Assembly: GCF_000336995.1 (NCBI RefSeq)
Contig: NZ_AOJI01000014.1
Location: forward strand, 1-64,000
Direction of reading: 5' to 3'
Length of the DNA stretch: 64,000 nucleotides
Source: Halorubrum aidingense JCM 13560
Lineage (GTDB): Archaea; Halobacteriota; Halobacteria; Halobacteriales; Haloferacaceae
Of this stretch, positions 1 through 8,254 are shown in pieces. The notes below the pieces were generated by a model. It had not been told where the DNA came from, searched no databases, and saw only the letters and a program-made list of their open reading frames with translations. The translations under genes were made by a program, and so were the position numbers. Every line of letters starts with the position of its first letter. Position 1 is the stretch's first letter.

Positions 1-155
1 GCCGACAGCAACACCACTGCTTCGCTTATAAACAATCACTCAACCGTTCTGCTACACCCACTCCCGCAGTCGATCAGGAGGCGATCACACCGGCTGTCTC
101 ATCGGGTATCGCCGCATCCGGGGGTTCCTTGTAACCCTCCACCGAACGCACCTCC
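1..155. other. Left-edge noncoding stretch before purE
   Basis: No coding region is convincing here. A TATA-like box (TTATAAA) lies at 26-32. It is about 125 nt before the purE start, so it would give a leader of about 100 nt or may serve a gene outside the window. Confidence 0.4.
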
Positions 156-770
156 ATGACTACGGTGCAGGACCTCATCGACCGGCTCGAAGCGGACGCG
201 GCGGCCGACGCCGACCCGGAGACGACCCCCGACGTCGGGATCATCATGGGTTCGGACTCGGACCTCCCCGTCATGGAGGGTGCGTACGACGCGCTCGACG
301 AACTCGGATTCGCCGAGCAGACCGATTTCCACGAGGCGCCGGACGAGCGGTTCACCTACGAGAGCTACGTCGTCTCCGCACACCGGACCCCGGAGCTCAT
401 GTACGCCTACGGGGAGACGGCGGCCGCCCGCGGACTCGACGTTATCGTCGCCGGCGCCGGCGGGAAGTCGGCCGATCTGCCGAACATGACCGCGTCGATC
501 GCCTACCCGATCCCCGTGATCGGCGTGCCGGTCCAAGAGAAGTCCGTGGACTCCGTCATCGGGATGCCCACCGGCGCCCCGATAGTCGCCGTCGACGCCG
601 GCAAGTCGTTCAACGCGGGGCTGTCGGCCGCGCAGGTGCTCGCGCGCGAGCACGACGCGATCGAGACGCGACTGGTCGAGTACCACGAAAACCTGAAAGG
701 CGGCGTCGCGGACGTCTCAGCTGACCTCCACGATCTCGGGATCGACGGGTTCCGTGATCGGGACGACTGA
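156..770 (+). CDS. purE: PurE, N5-carboxyaminoimidazole ribonucleotide mutase
   Basis: PurE rearranges N5-CAIR to CAIR in de novo purine synthesis, in the cytoplasm. The 204-residue protein has the class I PurE signatures: GSDSD at about residues 32-36, SAHRTPE near 74-80 and a glycine-rich GAGG loop followed by KSADLPNM near 100. The first 27 or so residues are an acidic extension before the Rossmann-like core; an internal Met at residue 31 is too close to GSDSD to be the start. No purK is visible downstream; the next gene is the unrelated nuoA 148 nt later. A partner may lie left of the window. Confidence 0.95.
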   Translation: MTTVQDLIDRLEADAAADADPETTPDVGIIMGSDSDLPVMEGAYDALDELGFAEQTDFHEAPDERFTYESYVVSAHRTPELMYAYGETAAARGLDVIVAGAGGKSADLPNMTASIAYPIPVIGVPVQEKSVDSVIGMPTGAPIVAVDAGKSFNAGLSAAQVLAREHDAIETRLVEYHENLKGGVADVSADLHDLGIDGFRDRDD

Positions 771-872
771 GACGTATCGGAGACCGAACCGAAAGCGGAC
801 GGATCGCCGGATGAGCCACGGGAGCGCTCCCGGACGGTTTCGGGCGCGTGGCCCCGATGCGATGAAGACTCA

Positions 873-884
873 ACGCTTATGAGG
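873..884 (+). promoter_or_regulatory. Probable TATA box of the nuo operon
   Basis: An AT-rich element (CGCTTATGAG) sits about 42 nt before the nuoA ATG in an otherwise GC-rich gap. It would place transcription start about 15 nt before the start codon. Position and sequence only. Confidence 0.4.
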
Positions 885-918
885 GGGCGGTCCAAACCCT
901 CGCACGTTACAGACCTAT

Positions 919-1335
919 ATGAGCGATTGGATAGCTATCGGCGCCTTGGCGGTCGTCGGCCTGTTCATCCCGTTAGGGATGATGACGGTGTCGGCGTTAC
1001 TTCGTCCGAGCGTGCCTGAGACCGGCAAAAGTACCACCTACGAGTCCGGCGAGACCCCGACGGGCACGACGCGGATCCGGTTCAACATCCAGTACTACAT
1101 GGTCGCGTTGTTGTTCGTCGTGTTCGACATCGAGACCGTGCTGCTGTTCCCCTGGGCCGTCATCTACCGCCCGGCCATCGAGGCTGGCGTCCCGATGATC
1201 GACCTACTGTGGCCGATGTTGGCCTTCGTCGGCGTCCTCGCGATCGGGCTCGTCTGGGCGTGGCGGTCGGGCGCAATCAGTTGGGCCCGGAGTCCCCGCG
1301 CGACCAGTAGAAAGACGGAGCGTGACCCCAACTAA
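919..1335 (+). CDS. nuoA: NuoA, complex I membrane subunit A
   Basis: Small membrane subunit of the respiratory NADH-dehydrogenase-like complex, at the junction of the peripheral and membrane arms. The 138-residue product has three predicted membrane helices (about 5-28, 58-85, 92-118). Between helices 1 and 2 is the family loop with TYESGE, and FVVFDIET-like sequence lies in helix 2. It is the first gene of an eleven-gene operon, and its stop overlaps the nuoB start by one base (TAATG). Family length is about 120-150, so it appears complete. Confidence 0.95.
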   Translation: MSDWIAIGALAVVGLFIPLGMMTVSALLRPSVPETGKSTTYESGETPTGTTRIRFNIQYYMVALLFVVFDIETVLLFPWAVIYRPAIEAGVPMIDLLWPMLAFVGVLAIGLVWAWRSGAISWARSPRATSRKTERDPN

Positions 1336-2033
1336 TGAGCAGCGATCAACCATTTATCACCGACGAATCGCGAGTCGTAACCGAGACCCGAGACAGCCGC
1401 ATGTCGGGTCAGGGAGATCGGTTCAACTCCCGGCTGCGTGAGGCGTTCGGCTCCTCGCCGTTCATCCTCACCAAGTTCGACAAGTTCCTCAACTGGTGTC
1501 GCGGATCCTCGATGTTCATGCTGCAGTTCGGCATCGCCTGCTGCAGTATCGAGATGATGCACACCTACGCGGTGAAACACGACCTCGACCGCTTCGGCAG
1601 CGGGGTTCCCCGCGCCTCGCCGCGCCAGGCCGACGTGATGATCGTCCCCGGGACGATCGTCTCGAAGTTCGCCCCGCGGATGAAGCGCGTTTACGACCAG
1701 ATGCCCGAGCCGAAGTTCGTGGTCGGTATGGGCTCGTGTACCATCTCCGGCGGCCCGTTCCAGGAGGGGTACAACGTGATCAAGGGCGCCGAGGAGGTCA
1801 TCCCGATCGACATCCACGTCCCCGGCTGTCCGCCTCGCCCCGAGGCGCTCGTGTACGGCGTCGTGAAGCTGCAGGAGCGCATCGCCAACGGCGAGGCCGC
1901 ACCCGTCACCGTCAAGCCCTACGAGCTAGAGGAGTTCTCGGACCTCGAACGCGACGAGCTCGTCGACAAGCTCGCCGACCAGATCGACGACGACGAACTC
2001 GTCATGCGGTACAACTTCGCTGATTCGCCATGA
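1335..2033 (+). CDS. nuoB: NuoB, complex I subunit carrying cluster N2
   Basis: Peripheral-arm subunit that ligates the terminal 4Fe-4S cluster N2, the donor to quinone. The four ligands are visible: the CC pair at residues 69-70 (GIACCSIEMM), C135 (GMGSCTISGG) and C165 (VPGCPPRPE). The 232 residues include an N-terminal extension of about 40 acidic residues before the conserved core. The gene overlaps nuoCD by 4 nt (ATGA), which suggests translational coupling. Confidence 0.96.
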   Translation: MSSDQPFITDESRVVTETRDSRMSGQGDRFNSRLREAFGSSPFILTKFDKFLNWCRGSSMFMLQFGIACCSIEMMHTYAVKHDLDRFGSGVPRASPRQADVMIVPGTIVSKFAPRMKRVYDQMPEPKFVVGMGSCTISGGPFQEGYNVIKGAEEVIPIDIHVPGCPPRPEALVYGVVKLQERIANGEAAPVTVKPYELEEFSDLERDELVDKLADQIDDDELVMRYNFADSP

Positions 2034-3694
2034 GCCTCGAACGACCAGACACCGCCGACGACGCGGCCGTAGAGCGCACGCCGGACGAACTGGAAGCGCT
2101 CCTCGGCGACCTCGTCGTCGACCGCGACGACCATCTGAACGCGCCCGGGTTCGTTATCCGCCCGGACACCGTCCAGGAAACGCTCTCGCTCCTGAAAGAG
2201 CAGGCGGGGTACGACCACCTCTCCGTGGTCTCCGCCCAGGAGTACGAGAACCGCTACGAGTCGATCTACCACCTGAAAAAGTACGACGACCCGACACAGG
2301 AGGTTAGCATCGTCGTGCCCGCCGACAAGGATCACCCGGTCTCGGAATCGGCCGAACCGGTGTTCCGCACCGCCGACTGGCACGAGCGAGAGGCGTACGA
2401 CCTGATCGGCATCGAGTACGACGACCACCCCGACCTGCGTCGGATCCTGCTCCCAGAGACCTGGCAGGGCCACCCCCTGTCGATGGACTACGACCAGGAC
2501 CGTCCGCAGATCGCCACGCTGCCGGAGCACGCGAATCCGCTCCAGGAGCATCACAAGGACGACGAATCCGACACGATGTTCCTCAATATCGGCCCGCATC
2601 ACCCGGCGACCCACGGGGTGCTTCACCTGAAGACGGTCCTCGACGGCGAGCAGGTCGTCGACGTCGAGCCCGACATCGGCTACCTCCATCGCAGCGAAGA
2701 GCAGATGGCGCAGTCCGGGACGTACCGCCACCAGATCATGCCGTACCCGGACCGCTGGGACTACATTTCGGCGGGACTGCTCAACGAGTGGGCGTACGCC
2801 CGCGCGGCCGAGGACCTCGCGGACATCGAGGTGCCGGAGTACGCGCAGGTCATTCGAACGATGGGCGCGGAGATGTGCCGGATCGCCGCACACATGCTCG
2901 CGCTCGCCACGTTCGCGCTCGACATCAACGGCGACTTCACCGCGACGTTCATGTACGCCATCAACGACCGCGAGCGCGTCCAGAACCTCCTGGAGGATCT
3001 GACGGGCCAGCGGCTGATGTTCAACTACTTCCGGCTCGGCGGGGTCGTCTGGGACCTGCCGGAGCCGCGCGAGGAGTTCTTCTCGAACACTCGGGACTTC
3101 CTCGACCAGTTGCCGGAGTCCGTCGAGGAGTACCACAACCTCGTTACGTCCAACGAGATCTTCCAGATGCGGACGATCGACACGGGAATTCTCCCGCCAG
3201 AGGTCGCGAAGAACTACGGGGCGACCGGACCGGTCGCTCGCGCGTCGGGGATCGACTACGACCTCCGCCGCGACGACCCGTACGGGTACTACGACGAACT
3301 CGACTGGGACGTCGTCACCGAGGAGGGCTGCGACAACTTCTCGCGGCTGCTCGTCCGCATGCGCGAGGTCGAGGAGTCCGCGAAGATTATCGAACAGTGC
3401 GTGGACCTGCTCGAAGACTGGCCCGAAGACGAGCGCAACATCCAGGCGAACGTGCCCCGCACGCTCCGCCCGGACGACGACACCGAAATCTACCGGGCCG
3501 TCGAGGGCGCCAAAGGCGAACTCGGGATCTACATCCGCGCCGACGGGACGGATAAGCCCGCCCGGTTCAAGATCCGGTCGCCGTGCTTCTCGAACCTGCA
3601 GACGCTCCCGGAGATGTCCAACGGTGAGTACATCCCGGACGTCATCGCGGCACTCGGCAGCCTCGACATCGTGCTCGGGGAGGTGGATCGCTGA
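2030..3694 (+). CDS. nuoCD: NuoCD, fused complex I subunits C and D
   Basis: A 554-residue fusion of the 30-kDa (NuoC) and 49-kDa (NuoD) subunits. The NuoC part covers about residues 25-170 and includes the REAYDLIGIEYDDHPDLRR signature. NuoD begins near residue 180 with FLNIGPHHPATHG and continues with GYLHRSEEQMAQ near 222. The D part lines the quinone pocket together with NuoB. The last two cysteine ligands found in related NiFe hydrogenases are absent, as expected for NuoD. Fused CD is common in haloarchaea. Its stop overlaps the nuoH ATG by one base. Confidence 0.96.
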   Translation: MSLERPDTADDAAVERTPDELEALLGDLVVDRDDHLNAPGFVIRPDTVQETLSLLKEQAGYDHLSVVSAQEYENRYESIYHLKKYDDPTQEVSIVVPADKDHPVSESAEPVFRTADWHEREAYDLIGIEYDDHPDLRRILLPETWQGHPLSMDYDQDRPQIATLPEHANPLQEHHKDDESDTMFLNIGPHHPATHGVLHLKTVLDGEQVVDVEPDIGYLHRSEEQMAQSGTYRHQIMPYPDRWDYISAGLLNEWAYARAAEDLADIEVPEYAQVIRTMGAEMCRIAAHMLALATFALDINGDFTATFMYAINDRERVQNLLEDLTGQRLMFNYFRLGGVVWDLPEPREEFFSNTRDFLDQLPESVEEYHNLVTSNEIFQMRTIDTGILPPEVAKNYGATGPVARASGIDYDLRRDDPYGYYDELDWDVVTEEGCDNFSRLLVRMREVEESAKIIEQCVDLLEDWPEDERNIQANVPRTLRPDDDTEIYRAVEGAKGELGIYIRADGTDKPARFKIRSPCFSNLQTLPEMSNGEYIPDVIAALGSLDIVLGEVDR

Positions 3695-4767
3695 TGGGTG
3701 CGTCATCCGTTCAGCTGTTTCCCGAGTTCCTCGCCGAGGTGCTCGGACTTCCGGGCGTGCTCGGTGAGGTCGTTGGTGCCCTGATCGCGGCGGCGGTCGT
3801 CGGCAACATCGTCCTCGCGTTCACCGGCGTCGCCGGCCCGTGGGCCAAACGGAAGATCACAGCGGCGTTCACCGACCGCCTCGCGGTCAACCGCGTCGGC
3901 CCGTTCGGGCTCCTGATTATCCCGGCGGCCGCCGTCCAACTGCTCGCGAAGGAGCTCATCGTTCCTGAGGGCGTCGACCGTCCCACGTGGGACATCGCGC
4001 CGATCATCCTGCCGGCGTCGGCGCTGCTCGGATTCTCGGTGATTCCGATGGGTCGTCTCGGCCCGATCAACTTCCAGCTCGCCGACCCCGAGGTCGGGTT
4101 CGCGCTGGTGTTCGCGTTCGCCTCCATCGCCTCCGTGTCGCTGGTGATGGCCGGCTACGCGTCGAATAACAAGTACTCGCTGCTCGGCGGGCTCCGCGCG
4201 GTCGCGCAGAACCTCGCGTACGAGATCCCGCTTATCGTCACGGCGATGTCCGTGGTGATCTTCGCGGGCACGCTCCAGATGAGCGGTATCGTCGGCGCGC
4301 AGACGGAGACGCTCGTGACGATCGCCGGGTTCGATATCCCGGCGTGGTACGCGTTCGTGAACCCGTTCGCGTTCGTGCTGTTCCTCACCGCGAACATGGC
4401 GGAAATCGGGCGGAACCCGTTCGATATCCCCGAGGCGCCGACGGAAATCGTCGCCGGGTACCAGACGGAGTACTCCTCAGCGTACTTCGTCCTCTTCTAC
4501 CTCGGCGAGTTCGTACACATCTTCCTCGGTGGTGCGATCCTCGCGGTGACGTTCCTCGGTGGCGCATCCGGTCCCGGTCCGGAGAGCATCGGCTTCATTT
4601 GGTTCGTGGTGAAGATCTGGGGCTTCTTCCTGTTCACGCAGTGGGCCCGCTCTGCGCTGCCGCGCGTCCGTATCGACCAGCTGATCGAGATCGGTTGGAA
4701 GGGAATGCTGGTGCTGTCGTTCGCGAACCTGGTGCTCACGGCCGTAATCGTGGGGGTGATCGCGTAA
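3694..4767 (+). CDS. nuoH: NuoH, complex I quinone-site membrane subunit
   Basis: Membrane subunit that couples the peripheral arm to the proton-pumping arm. The 357 residues have about eight hydrophobic helices. Conserved blocks are visible: NRVGPFG near residue 66, AEIGRNPFDIPEAPTEIVAG near 233, and the charged loop YSSAYFVLFYLGEF. The gene lies between nuoCD (1-nt overlap) and nuoI (1-nt gap), so it is co-transcribed. Confidence 0.96.
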   Translation: MGASSVQLFPEFLAEVLGLPGVLGEVVGALIAAAVVGNIVLAFTGVAGPWAKRKITAAFTDRLAVNRVGPFGLLIIPAAAVQLLAKELIVPEGVDRPTWDIAPIILPASALLGFSVIPMGRLGPINFQLADPEVGFALVFAFASIASVSLVMAGYASNNKYSLLGGLRAVAQNLAYEIPLIVTAMSVVIFAGTLQMSGIVGAQTETLVTIAGFDIPAWYAFVNPFAFVLFLTANMAEIGRNPFDIPEAPTEIVAGYQTEYSSAYFVLFYLGEFVHIFLGGAILAVTFLGGASGPGPESIGFIWFVVKIWGFFLFTQWARSALPRVRIDQLIEIGWKGMLVLSFANLVLTAVIVGVIA

Positions 4768-4768
4768 T

Positions 4769-5230
4769 ATGATCGGACTCATGAAATCGATGGCGACGAC
4801 GATGAAACACGCCTTGGACGGGAAGACGTTCACGGTGGAATACCCGGAGGACGCGCCCGAGGTGAGCCCGCGCTTCCGCGGCGTCCACAAGTTCAGCCAG
4901 GAGCGGTGCATCTGGTGTCGTCAGTGTGAGAACGTCTGTCCGAACGATACAATCCAGATCGTGCAGGACGACCAGCGGAACGGCGAGCAGTACAATCTCC
5001 ACATCGGACAGTGCATCTACTGTCGGCTCTGTGAGGAGGTCTGCCCCGTCGACGCGATCCTGCTGACGCAGAACTTCGAGTTCACCGCGGACACGAAAGA
5101 CGACTTCGTGTTCAACAAAGAACAGCTCAAGAACGTCCCGTGGTACAAGGGAATCGACCCGCTGGAGTCCCGCAACCCCGATCGCGGCGCATGGATCGGA
5201 GAGGGAGACGGCGAGGTCGACTACCAGTAA
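4769..5230 (+). CDS. nuoI: NuoI, complex I 2x[4Fe-4S] ferredoxin subunit
   Basis: Carries clusters N6a and N6b in the peripheral arm and passes electrons to NuoB. Two complete CxxCxxCxxxC(P) motifs are present: C47/C50/C53/C57 and C82/C85/C88/C92. Length is 153 residues, typical of the family. No nuoE, F or G follows or precedes, so this is the most distal iron-sulfur subunit encoded here. The electron donor must dock onto the NuoI/CD surface directly or through an unlinked protein. Confidence 0.96.
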   Translation: MIGLMKSMATTMKHALDGKTFTVEYPEDAPEVSPRFRGVHKFSQERCIWCRQCENVCPNDTIQIVQDDQRNGEQYNLHIGQCIYCRLCEEVCPVDAILLTQNFEFTADTKDDFVFNKEQLKNVPWYKGIDPLESRNPDRGAWIGEGDGEVDYQ

Positions 5231-5265
5231 CGGGCGCGTCTCGAAATCTTCAAAGGGATTCTCAT

Positions 5266-5270
5266 AGGAG
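5266..5270 (+). promoter_or_regulatory. Shine-Dalgarno of nuoJ1
   Basis: AGGAG lies 9 nt before the nuoJ1 ATG. The 49-nt nuoI-nuoJ1 gap is the largest inside the operon, so this gene is read with its own ribosome site rather than by start/stop overlap. Confidence 0.55.
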
Positions 5271-5279
5271 ACAAACACA

Positions 5280-5546
5280 ATGGTTTATACTACCATCGCG
5301 TTCGGGCTGTTCGCCGCGGTCACGCTGGCGTTCGGCCTCGGGGTCGTCCTGGCGCGCGACGTGTTCCACGCCGCGTTGCTTCTGGGCGGTGCCCTGACGA
5401 GCGTCGCGGTGCACTACGTGATGTTACAGGCGGAGTTTATCGCCGCCATGCAGATCCTCGTCTACGTGGGCGGGGTTCTGATTTTGGTCACGTTCGCCGT
5501 GATGCTCACGCGATCGGATACGGAAACGGAGGTGAGTAGAGTATGA
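5280..5546 (+). CDS. nuoJ1: NuoJ N-terminal half (NuoJ1)
   Basis: An 88-residue membrane protein matching the first three helices of NuoJ. It includes the conserved helix with LQAEFIAAMQILVYVGGV near residues 45-62. The remaining helices are encoded by the next gene, which overlaps by 4 nt. A split NuoJ is known in haloarchaea; both pieces are needed for one NuoJ subunit. Confidence 0.92.
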   Translation: MVYTTIAFGLFAAVTLAFGLGVVLARDVFHAALLLGGALTSVAVHYVMLQAEFIAAMQILVYVGGVLILVTFAVMLTRSDTETEVSRV

Positions 5547-5902
5547 GTGATACTGAGGTTGGGAGCCGTGGGCAACTCGTGCCCGCCGCAGCGGTCGGGC
5601 TCCTGTTCGCTGTGATGGTCGTGACGGTCCGTTCCGCGGAGTTCGGCACAGAAGTCGCCGGCTTCTCGGAGGACGCGTCCGTGGTCCACAACATCGGATA
5701 CGCCCTGTTCAACCTCGGCGAGTACGGCGTCGCGACGATCCCCTCCGAGGGGTTCCTCGCGGCCTTCCTGATCGCCGCGGTCGCGCTCGACGTCGCCGTC
5801 GACGGCGCCGTCTACCTCGCGAAACGCGAGGAGGGCGGATCGATCGTCTCTGCTGTCGGTCAAGCGTTTACCGACGGCGGCCGCGACGGGGGTGAGCGCT
5901 AA
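5543..5902 (+). CDS. nuoJ2: NuoJ C-terminal half (NuoJ2)
   Basis: A 119-residue membrane protein that supplies the last two NuoJ helices (about residues 12-32 and 62-85). These flank a periplasmic loop, and a charged tail follows. It starts inside the end of nuoJ1 (ATGA) and overlaps nuoK by one base. By itself it has weak family signatures; identification rests on position between J1 and K and on hydropathy. Confidence 0.85.
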   Translation: MSDTEVGSRGQLVPAAAVGLLFAVMVVTVRSAEFGTEVAGFSEDASVVHNIGYALFNLGEYGVATIPSEGFLAAFLIAAVALDVAVDGAVYLAKREEGGSIVSAVGQAFTDGGRDGGER

Positions 5903-6204
5903 TGGTGCCCGTCGAGTGGTACCTGCTTCTCGCCGTCGGACTCTTCTGTATCGGTCTGTTCGGCGTGCTCACGCGTCGTGACGCACTGTACTTCCTGATG
6001 AGCATCGAGCTCATGATGAACGCCGCGAACATCAACTTCGTCGCGTTCGCGCTGTACTACGGCGACCTCACCGGTCAGGTGTTCGCGCTGTTCGTTATCG
6101 CGCTCGCCGCAGCGGAGGTCGCTATCGGCATCGGCATCATACTCGTGTTATACCGCAACTTCGGCGTCACCGACGTCACTGTTCCAACGGAGATGAGGTG
6201 GTAA
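5902..6204 (+). CDS. nuoK: NuoK, complex I membrane subunit K
   Basis: A 100-residue, three-helix subunit homologous to MrpC. Conserved features are the intramembrane glutamates in MSIELMMNAANINFVAF (helix 2) and AAAEVAIGIGIILVLYR (helix 3), both required for proton pumping in the family. It starts at the stop of nuoJ2 and is separated from nuoL by one nucleotide. Confidence 0.95.
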   Translation: MVPVEWYLLLAVGLFCIGLFGVLTRRDALYFLMSIELMMNAANINFVAFALYYGDLTGQVFALFVIALAAAEVAIGIGIILVLYRNFGVTDVTVPTEMRW

Positions 6205-6205
6205 G

Positions 6206-8254
6206 ATGGTGGACGCATTCGCATACGTTCCGGCGATCGTGCTCTTACCGTTCTTCTCGTTCCTGGTCGCGCTCGGGGCCGGGCGGTACCTCCCGAAGGG
6301 CGGTGCCTTCGGTGGCATCGCCGCGACGGCGGGATCGTTCCTGCTCTCGCTGTGGGTGCTCGCGACCGTTGCGGGCGGGCGAGCGTACAACGAGACGCTG
6401 TACTACTGGGCGAGCGAGGGCGGAGCCGGGATCGGGCCGACTGACATCGAACTCACGTTCGGCGTCCTGATCGACCCGCTGTCGGCGCTCATGCTCGTCA
6501 TCGTGACGCTCGTCGCGCTGCTCGTTCACGTGTTCTCGCTCGGCTACATGAACGACGAGGGAGAAACGGGACTGCCGCGGTACTACGCCGGGCTCGGCCT
6601 CTTTACGGCCTCGATGCTCGGCTTCGTCGTCGCCGACAACCTACTGATGGCGTTCATGTTCTTCGAGCTGGTCGGGCTCTGCTCGTACCTGCTCATCGGC
6701 TTCCACTTCAGGGAGCCCGGTCCGCCGTCGGCGGCGAAAAAGGCGTTCCTCGTCACCCGGTTCGGTGACTACTTCTTCCTCGTCGGCGTCGTCGCCGTGT
6801 TCGCGACGTTCGGTACGGCGACGTTCGCCGGGGAAGGATCGTTCCCCGCACTTGCTGACGCCGCGCTCAACGGATCCGGCTCGGTCGCGTGGATCCCGGG
6901 CGGTCTCGAACTTCAGACGTGGCTCACGATCGTCGGCCTGCTCGTGCTCGGCGGCGTCGTCGGGAAGTCGGCACAGTTCCCGCTGCACACGTGGCTCCCC
7001 GACGCGATGGAAGGCCCCACGCCCGTATCCGCGCTCATCCACGCTGCGACGATGGTCGCGGCCGGTGTCTACCTCGTTGCCCGGATGTACGGGTTCTACG
7101 CTCTGACCCCGACGACGCTCGCGGTCATCGCGTTTATCGGCGGCTTCACCGCGCTGTTCGCGGCGACGATGGGGCTCGTGAAAGACGAACTGAAGCAGGT
7201 GCTCGCGTACTCCACCATCTCGCAGTACGGCTACATGATGCTCGCGCTCGGCGCGGGGGGATACGTGGCCGCGGTCTTCCACTTGACGACCCACGCCTTC
7301 TTCAAGGCCCTGCTGTTCCTCGGCGCCGGTGCGGTCATCATCGCGATGCACCACAACGAAGACATGTGGGATATGGGGGGACTCAAATCGAAGATGCCGG
7401 TGACGTACTACACGTTCCTCGCCGGCTCGCTCGCGCTCGCTGGCATCTTCCCGTTCGCCGGGTTCTGGTCGAAAGACGAGATTCTCTACGAGGCACTCGT
7501 TCACGCCCCCGGAGAACCGCTGCTGTTCGGCGGCTACCTGATGGGACTACTCGCAGTGCCCGTGACGGCGTTCTACACCTTCCGGATGGTCTTTTTGACC
7601 TTCCACGGCGAGCCGCGCTCCGCTACCGCGCGTGACCCCGAACCCGTTCGCTGGAACGTGAAGGGGCCGCTGGCGGTGCTCGGGACGCTCGCTGTCGTCA
7701 CCGGATTCATCAACATGGTTCCGGTCCAGAAGGTGCTCGGCTTGGAGGGCATCGACGTGCTCCACCGCTGGCTCGACAACGAATGGGGCGGCATCGACGG
7801 CCTCTCTTCGCACCACTATGCGGATCTGGGCCCGTACAGCAGCGAGTACCTCGTCGGCGGCGAGGTCGGAACGGTGCTCGTCGGCGCGGCCGTCTCCCTT
7901 GGCCTCGCACTGACTGGGGTCTTGGTGGCCTGGCGGCTCTACAACGTTCCGTCGCCGACGGAGCATACGGCGAAGCTCGGCGGGATCAAAGACGTGCTGT
8001 ACAACAACTACTACCTCGACGAACTGCAGGTATGGCTCGCGTATCGAACTGAGGATGTCGCAGGCGGTGCCGACACCTTCGATCAAGGCATCATCGACGG
8101 CGTCGTCAACGGCGTCTCCTCGGTGAGTCTCTTCGGCGGAAACCGGATCCGGCGGATCCAAACCGGGATCGTCTCGCAGTACACCGCGATCCTCACGCTG
8201 GGGCTGGTCGCGCTGATTCTGGTGCTCGGCGTCACCGGGGGGTGGTTCCTGTGA
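6206..8254 (+). CDS. nuoL: NuoL, complex I antiporter-like subunit L
   Basis: Distal proton-translocating subunit, 682 residues, with about 14-16 helices and a long C-terminal extension that includes the expected amphipathic lateral helix. Antiporter-family signatures are visible: HTWLPDAMEGPTPVSALIHAA near 265-285, the conserved glutamate in MAFMFFELVGLCSYLLIG near 150, and KDELKQVLAYSTISQYGYMM near 328. Its stop codon overlaps the nuoM ATG (TGATG). Confidence 0.96.
   Translation: MVDAFAYVPAIVLLPFFSFLVALGAGRYLPKGGAFGGIAATAGSFLLSLWVLATVAGGRAYNETLYYWASEGGAGIGPTDIELTFGVLIDPLSALMLVIVTLVALLVHVFSLGYMNDEGETGLPRYYAGLGLFTASMLGFVVADNLLMAFMFFELVGLCSYLLIGFHFREPGPPSAAKKAFLVTRFGDYFFLVGVVAVFATFGTATFAGEGSFPALADAALNGSGSVAWIPGGLELQTWLTIVGLLVLGGVVGKSAQFPLHTWLPDAMEGPTPVSALIHAATMVAAGVYLVARMYGFYALTPTTLAVIAFIGGFTALFAATMGLVKDELKQVLAYSTISQYGYMMLALGAGGYVAAVFHLTTHAFFKALLFLGAGAVIIAMHHNEDMWDMGGLKSKMPVTYYTFLAGSLALAGIFPFAGFWSKDEILYEALVHAPGEPLLFGGYLMGLLAVPVTAFYTFRMVFLTFHGEPRSATARDPEPVRWNVKGPLAVLGTLAVVTGFINMVPVQKVLGLEGIDVLHRWLDNEWGGIDGLSSHHYADLGPYSSEYLVGGEVGTVLVGAAVSLGLALTGVLVAWRLYNVPSPTEHTAKLGGIKDVLYNNYYLDELQVWLAYRTEDVAGGADTFDQGIIDGVVNGVSSVSLFGGNRIRRIQTGIVSQYTAILTLGLVALILVLGVTGGWFL

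Noticed and set aside
1919..3706. Long antisense frame opposite nuoCD
   Set aside because: Same GC-driven shadow. No motif and no promoter, and the sense strand is a complete, conserved subunit.
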